A stretch of 9,982 nucleotides of DNA from contig JAFCZY010000089.1 of NCBI GenBank assembly GCA_019314105.1, positions 1-9,982 on the forward strand, given 5' to 3'. A program made the translations under genes and the position numbers. Of the stretch, positions 6,933-9,982 are shown one piece after another (position 1 is the stretch's first letter; every line of letters begins with the position of its first letter). Source of the stretch: Deltaproteobacteria bacterium (lineage in GTDB: Bacteria; Desulfobacterota; Desulfobacteria; Desulfobacterales; Desulfobacteraceae). The notes below the pieces were generated by a model. It did not search any database and was not told the origin of the DNA. It worked only from the letters and a program-made list of their open reading frames with translations.

Positions 6933-8189
6933 TTACACCCTTCCGCCAAGTGCCTGTTTTAAATCATCATGGTCAAACGCAGAACTCATAAAATCAATTT
7001 CTTGTTTGCTTGCGCCGAATCGAAACGCTTCTTTATCCCAATTTTTTACAGCGTTGGCCACTTCCTTTGCAATTTTTCTTGCTTCAACAATATTTAGTCC
7101 AAAATGTTCAATTACTTCATATGCAAGGTCTAATGAAGCCGTGCCATTATTCAAATCAATATTAGTGCGTAAAATTCTTGCTTTGACATGATCAGGTGTT
7201 GGTTCCAGATCATATATCGGAGATAGCCGCCAACCTGCGTTTCCCTCGTAAAGAAATCCGTGGTTCCTCAAATGATCATCTACATTTGATATCATAATGT
7301 TAAATACGATACGACGCCATAAATCTATCAAATCTTCAGCAGTACTTGCCCCATACTCTTGAAGAACTTCACCTATCTCAATATAACTTTTTCTATCCCC
7401 GTCTGAAGCTCCAAGCATACTCATGGCCGATAAAAACGGCACTCTGATTTGTTCTCCTTTGCGATCAAAACGACCCAGAAGCAAAACATTTTTCCCTAAA
7501 ACTTTTTCAAGCCGAAAGTCCGGGACAGGGATACCTGCATTTTTGGCCATTCGTAAGGATAAAAATTCCCACAACTCTACATCCCATTCATCTTTCGGGC
7601 TTGGGAACTTGGCAATCAATAGATTTGTTTTGGTATCGGAAACCATAGCTTTTGGTCTTGCCCCACCTAAAGATGAACCGGGTTCAACAATGTCTCGAAG
7701 ATCCTGGTCTATTTCTTTATGATAAACTATTCGATTTGAAGCATTCAACAATTTCCCCAGCTGTATTAAAGGGGGAATACGATTATCAATACAGGATGCT
7801 AAATAAGGACCGTCTTTGCTTGTTGAAAAGCGCAAAGCGCCTTGTCTTGTCCGGTCGTCAACCATAAGCAGATAATCTGATTCCTTTAACCTGCGAGCTC
7901 TCCGGTTTTCTATTTTGGCGTTTCGGGTTTCCATGCGGTTCATTAAAGTTCTGCCCCACCTGTCAGGAGCAGAGTCACTGATGGATCCGAAAAGAGCTTT
8001 ACCAGTATGAAACGTTCCCTCACCGACAATCAAAGCAGGTTCAAGAGGAAAGCAGACAGGGGTGGACTTCCATCCACTTGCGTATTCAAAAGATGCACTC
8101 TCGCGTCCATTACGCTCATGCAACCACAAACGTCCGACAAAATGAGATTTCCCCGCGAGATCAATATGCACAAATATCTTTTCAGGCAT
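6933..8189 (-). CDS. hipA: HipA-family serine/threonine kinase toxin
   Basis: A 418-aa protein of near-normal HipA length (E. coli HipA is 440 aa), with the N-terminal subdomain included rather than split off. Motifs in order are: a Gly-rich loop SSLGGARPKA at 172-181, whose S173 aligns with the autophosphorylated serine of E. coli HipA; the ATP-binding lysine in LLIAKFPS (K194); LLLGRFDRKG at 236-245; the catalytic loop SNVDDHLRNH at 301-310 (D304, N309); and the metal-binding SPIYDLEP (D327). HipA kinases phosphorylate translation factors, in E. coli glutamyl-tRNA synthetase, and arrest growth. The target here is unknown. The antitoxin gene ends 8 bp upstream, and the ribosome-binding site AAGGAA at 8194-8199 overlaps that gene's stop, so the two are coupled. 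All key residues are kept, so the kinase is probably active. Confidence 0.93.
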   Translation of the reverse strand: MPEKIFVHIDLAGKSHFVGRLWLHERNGRESASFEYASGWKSTPVCFPLEPALIVGEGTFHTGKALFGSISDSAPDRWGRTLMNRMETRNAKIENRRARRLKESDYLLMVDDRTRQGALRFSTSKDGPYLASCIDNRIPPLIQLGKLLNASNRIVYHKEIDQDLRDIVEPGSSLGGARPKAMVSDTKTNLLIAKFPSPKDEWDVELWEFLSLRMAKNAGIPVPDFRLEKVLGKNVLLLGRFDRKGEQIRVPFLSAMSMLGASDGDRKSYIEIGEVLQEYGASTAEDLIDLWRRIVFNIMISNVDDHLRNHGFLYEGNAGWRLSPIYDLEPTPDHVKARILRTNIDLNNGTASLDLAYEVIEHFGLNIVEARKIAKEVANAVKNWDKEAFRFGASKQEIDFMSSAFDHDDLKQALGGRV

Positions 8190-8193
8190 AAAA

Positions 8194-8199
8194 TTCCTT
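8194..8199 (-). promoter_or_regulatory. hipA ribosome-binding site overlapping the hipB stop
   Basis: Read on the minus strand, AAGGAA lies 4 nt before the hipA ATG and shares bases with the TAA stop of hipB (8198-8200). This arrangement usually couples toxin translation to antitoxin translation. Confidence 0.6.
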
Positions 8200-8506
8200 A
8201 TGATTTATTATCTCGGGCTCGAAGAGGAATCCGTTCTTCATCAAGCATCCGGCCCATTGTATCCTTTTCTATGTCAGCCAGATTCGTCCAGTCCACACCT
8301 AATCCAACCGCAAAAATTACTGCGGCATAATTCCCTATACCTACTCCGGAATCACCTTTTTGTATTTTTGCTAATGTCTCCCGGCTTATTCCTGATCGAT
8401 CGGCAACTACGCTCATCTTCAAACGTCGTCTAAGGCGGGCTTTCTTGAGATCTGAGCCCAGTTTCTTCAACCCGCTGCGTACGGCAATAGGCAGTTTTCT
8501 TTTCAT
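8198..8506 (-). CDS. hipB: HipB-like XRE-family antitoxin / repressor
   Basis: A 102-aa helix-turn-helix protein. The Cro/C1-type domain spans about residues 15-75: SDLKKARLRRRLKMS (first helix), VVADRSGIS (positioning helix and turn), RETLAKIQKGDSG (recognition helix), then GNYAAVIFAVGLG. The C-terminal tail (DEERIPLRARDNKS) is charged and probably flexible, as in HipB proteins. By family knowledge it binds HipA to neutralise it and represses its own promoter. The start ATG at 8506 has only a weak upstream ribosome-binding signal. Later ATG codons would cut into the DNA-binding domain, so this start is preferred. The gene is first in a two-gene operon with hipA, behind the promoter at 8553-8581. 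Confidence 0.9.
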   Translation of the reverse strand: MKRKLPIAVRSGLKKLGSDLKKARLRRRLKMSVVADRSGISRETLAKIQKGDSGVGIGNYAAVIFAVGLGVDWTNLADIEKDTMGRMLDEERIPLRARDNKS

Positions 8507-8518
8507 TTTTTAAAACCC

Positions 8519-8557
8519 ATAATAATAGTGTTTAGAGTATTTCATGACCATTATTAT
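8519..8557 (-). promoter_or_regulatory. Inverted repeat flanking the hipBA transcription start (candidate HipB operator)
   Basis: ATAATAATAG at 8519-8528 faces CCATTATTAT at 8548-8557. The arms match at nine of ten positions with a 19-bp gap. The upstream arm covers most of the -10 box of the promoter, and the other lies about 20 bp into the leader. A repressor bound to both arms would block transcription, which fits HipB-type autoregulation. The sequence differs from the E. coli HipB site (TATCC, 8 bp, GGATA), and AT-rich composition could give such a repeat by chance. Confidence 0.4.
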
Positions 8558-8581
8558 AGGCTTTAAATATTACAATGTCAA
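8553..8581 (-). promoter_or_regulatory. Consensus sigma70-type promoter of the hipBA operon
   Basis: Read on the minus strand, TTGACA (8581-8576) and TATAAT (8558-8553) are separated by exactly 17 bp. Both hexamers match the consensus fully. Transcription should begin near 8546, giving a leader of about 40 nt before the hipB ATG. Such a strong promoter is normal for a toxin-antitoxin operon kept down by its own antitoxin. Confidence 0.8.
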
Positions 8582-8587
8582 TTTGTA
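8571..8587 (-). promoter_or_regulatory. TACAA...TTGTA dyad over the -35 box of hipBA
   Basis: TACAA at 8571-8575 and TTGTA at 8583-8587 form a perfect 5-bp inverted repeat with a 7-bp spacer that contains the -35 hexamer. A second copy of the half-site pair, the perfect palindrome TTGTACAA, lies at 8611-8618. This pair could be an alternative or additional repressor site. The arms are short, so this is weak evidence. Confidence 0.3.
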
Positions 8588-8717
8588 TCCATTTTCGACA
8601 TTATCCCAAATTGTACAAGATAACGCTCTTGCTCTACTCATAGTTATATAATGATTTGGATATAGTCAGAAAACTTTACCAGGAATGGATACCCAAATAT
8701 CGTTGTCCCATTTTCAA

Positions 8718-9275
8718 TCAAAAATCCGGTAATACTCTAATCCCTGTATCAATTCTCTGGCCGACATATTGGTGTATTATATTCATGTATTCTCTGCCTA
8801 ATTTTGTTCTTCTATTAGCAACAAAACGTATAACACTTAATGTTTTCACCAGAATTTCTTTTTTAATATTGGGCAAGTCTTTTATAATGGATTTATCAAC
8901 ACTATCAAAACCGGATATTAGCAACGGCTCATCTATTTGTATTTTTTCATCTAAAAAATGATATTTATCAAGTAAGAGTTCAAGAATTTTAATCGCATCC
9001 TTATCTTTCAACTTATTTTCTAATTCTATGTCGTATGCACATAAGGCGCCTTCAATAACATTTGAATAATCTGATAACTGAGCATCTATTTGCATTTCAT
9101 CAGTTGTAAATCTGGGTATTTCATTATATTTTCTTTTTGGTTTTTGATAATATGAACACCCAGCGCACATATCCTCGCTACGGGATTCTCCACAGCAAAG
9201 ACTGCATATCATCGTATCGGAAACCAAGCATCTCCTCTTGCCTTTTCGCGAATTACATAATGAACATTTTGCCAT
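8718..9275 (-). CDS. Uncharacterised protein with an eight-cysteine zinc-finger-like N-terminus
   Basis: A 185-aa protein of unknown function. The first 40 residues hold eight cysteines: C4-x2-C7, C16, C24-x2-C27-C28 and C37-x2-C40, with basic residues between them (SRKGKRRC). The CxxC knuckles suggest one or two zinc sites in a treble-clef or cross-brace fold. Residues from about 60 onward are helical and charged, without membrane segments, ending in a conserved-looking RVLPDF. AAGGGG at 9282-9287, 6 nt before the ATG, supports the start. The gene follows the type III res gene by 27 bp on the same strand and is probably co-transcribed with it. A role in or beside the restriction system (DNA or RNA binding, or regulation) is only inference from context. 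The 211 bp between its stop and hipB hold the hipBA promoter and no clear terminator. Confidence 0.75.
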   Translation of the reverse strand: MAKCSLCNSRKGKRRCLVSDTMICSLCCGESRSEDMCAGCSYYQKPKRKYNEIPRFTTDEMQIDAQLSDYSNVIEGALCAYDIELENKLKDKDAIKILELLLDKYHFLDEKIQIDEPLLISGFDSVDKSIIKDLPNIKKEILVKTLSVIRFVANRRTKLGREYMNIIHQYVGQRIDTGIRVLPDF

Positions 9276-9302
9276 TTTTTGCCCCTTAAATTATTATTTA
9301 TT

Positions 9303-9982
9303 TCAATCCAGATCCGAAACTTTCACAACCTGTCTGTATTCAACGTCTTTAAATTCATCAAAATGCGCTTTGCCGCATTTAATTTTTCTTTTCTCGCTGT
9401 CTTTCAGTTCCTGATTTTCAGATTTGGTTTCCGCTACAAAATAGACAGTCTTTTCGTTTTTCTTTATAAGCGCCCAGTCAGGAGTATAATTTCCTATAGG
9501 CGTTTTTATTTTAAACCAGAACGGGAGCTTGAAATAAAATTGAACATCTTCACGTGTTTCACATTCTTTTGCAAACTGATATTCAACGCCTGAGTCAAGA
9601 GGCATCATATTGCTGAATATTGTTTTTTCTTTTTGAGAAATATAAAATGTCATATCGTTAACATGAATTTCATAATCCTCGAAAAGCCGCATTTCATATT
9701 CAACATTCCCGATTTTTTCATATTTGATAGAAACAACTGGGGATTGATAAGAACATCATCAAGCTTGCCTGATTCGATAAGTATTCGCAGGACGGTTGAG
9801 CAGGTTAAACCTGTTCGGTTTTGAATATATGCCGGCACGTCAGGAATCTGAAAAGCCTTGTCCCAGATAGTTGAATAGCTTGAAACAACATCGCTGATAA
9901 TGCCGCCCTCATCAAATTTTACAGATGTTTTTGTGGATTTAATAACCGCCTTTTTTATTTCAGGCATGTTTCTGATTGCTCT
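9303..9982 (-). pseudogene. res: Type III restriction endonuclease Res subunit, C-terminal part, frame-disrupted
   Basis: The 3' end of a res gene, whose product cuts DNA together with the Mod methylase. The upstream frame is open from the window edge to 9650 and carries the family segment LIESGKLDDVLINPQ, then loses similarity. A second frame takes up the family sequence again with IKYEKIGNVEYE and runs to the TGA at 9303. That frame includes FAKECETREDV, KLPFWFKI, and the nuclease core TPDW (about 9485-9474) with VAETK (about 9437-9423). The jump lies at about 9728-9738. From memory of the family, roughly 15-18 residues normally stand between NPQ and KYEKI and are missing here. An out-of-frame deletion is therefore more likely than a single slipped base. 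The ATG at 9692 in the second frame has no good ribosome-binding site. Unless this is a sequence error, the protein is cut off before its nuclease domain and inactive. The 5' part and mod should lie to the right. Confidence 0.85.

Noticed and set aside
8007..8330. Plus-strand open frame across the hipA-hipB junction
   Set aside because: Both minus-strand genes here have full conserved domains. The plus-strand translation is low-complexity and unrecognisable.
8586..8661. E. coli-type HipB operator (TATCC, 8 bp, GGATA)
   Set aside because: TATCC at 8586-8590 and GGATA at 8657-8661 both occur, but they are about 66 bp apart rather than 8 bp.
8656..8961. Plus-strand open frame of 101 codons
   Set aside because: It lies antisense to the Cys-rich gene, has no ribosome-binding site and shows no recognisable motif, so it is a shadow frame.
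9713..9718. A six-base A/T run close to the res frame break, as a slippage site
   Set aside because: The second frame already matches the Res family on both sides of the run (KYE before it, IGNVEYE after it), so the change of frame must lie upstream of it at about 9728-9738.

Overview
The window reads as part of an AT-rich chromosome of a Gram-negative bacterium. A sulfate-reducing Desulfobacterota relative (Desulfobacteraceae-like) is my best guess, inferred from codon and protein character and from a gliding-type (Gld-like) ABC cluster occurring outside Bacteroidetes. I could not test this by search. All genes up to 6881 lie on the plus strand. Everything from 6933 to the right edge lies on the minus strand, so the two halves converge on a 51-bp gap.

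Left half (1-6881), housekeeping and envelope functions. The window opens in the 3' end of an ECF-type vitamin transporter ATPase, which overlaps the gene for its transmembrane T component. After a 142-bp gap holding a candidate promoter and a perfect 7-bp inverted repeat comes a 191-aa protein that appears to contain two ribbon-helix-helix-like units in tandem. It leads a tightly packed run: an ABC-2 type ATPase, a membrane permease, a GldG-family auxiliary protein anchored at both ends, a membrane-anchored DUF4340 protein and a PlsC-type acyltransferase. Spacing of 36 bp or less, or outright overlap, suggests one transcription unit. The first four of these transport genes form the known GldA/GldF/GldG plus DUF4340 arrangement, an envelope ABC exporter of undefined substrate. 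The ATPase-permease junction is odd because the permease's conserved N-terminus has no ATG, GTG or TTG start.

Right half (6933-9982), accessory or defence-like genes. A two-gene hipB-hipA toxin-antitoxin module is driven by a perfect consensus sigma70-type promoter (TTGACA, 17 bp, TATAAT) that overlaps inverted repeats, as expected for autorepression. To its right lie a 185-aa protein with an eight-cysteine zinc-finger-like N-terminus and the 3' end of a type III restriction endonuclease gene (res). The Cys-rich gene sits 27 bp downstream of res in the same direction. The res reading frame is broken by an apparent out-of-frame deletion just before its nuclease domain, although the PD...ETK nuclease core is preserved in the second frame. 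The partner methylase (mod) should lie beyond the right edge.

The items most worth a second look are the tandem ribbon-helix-helix protein with its possible operator, the missing start of the ABC permease, the Cys-rich partner of res, and the inactivated res itself.
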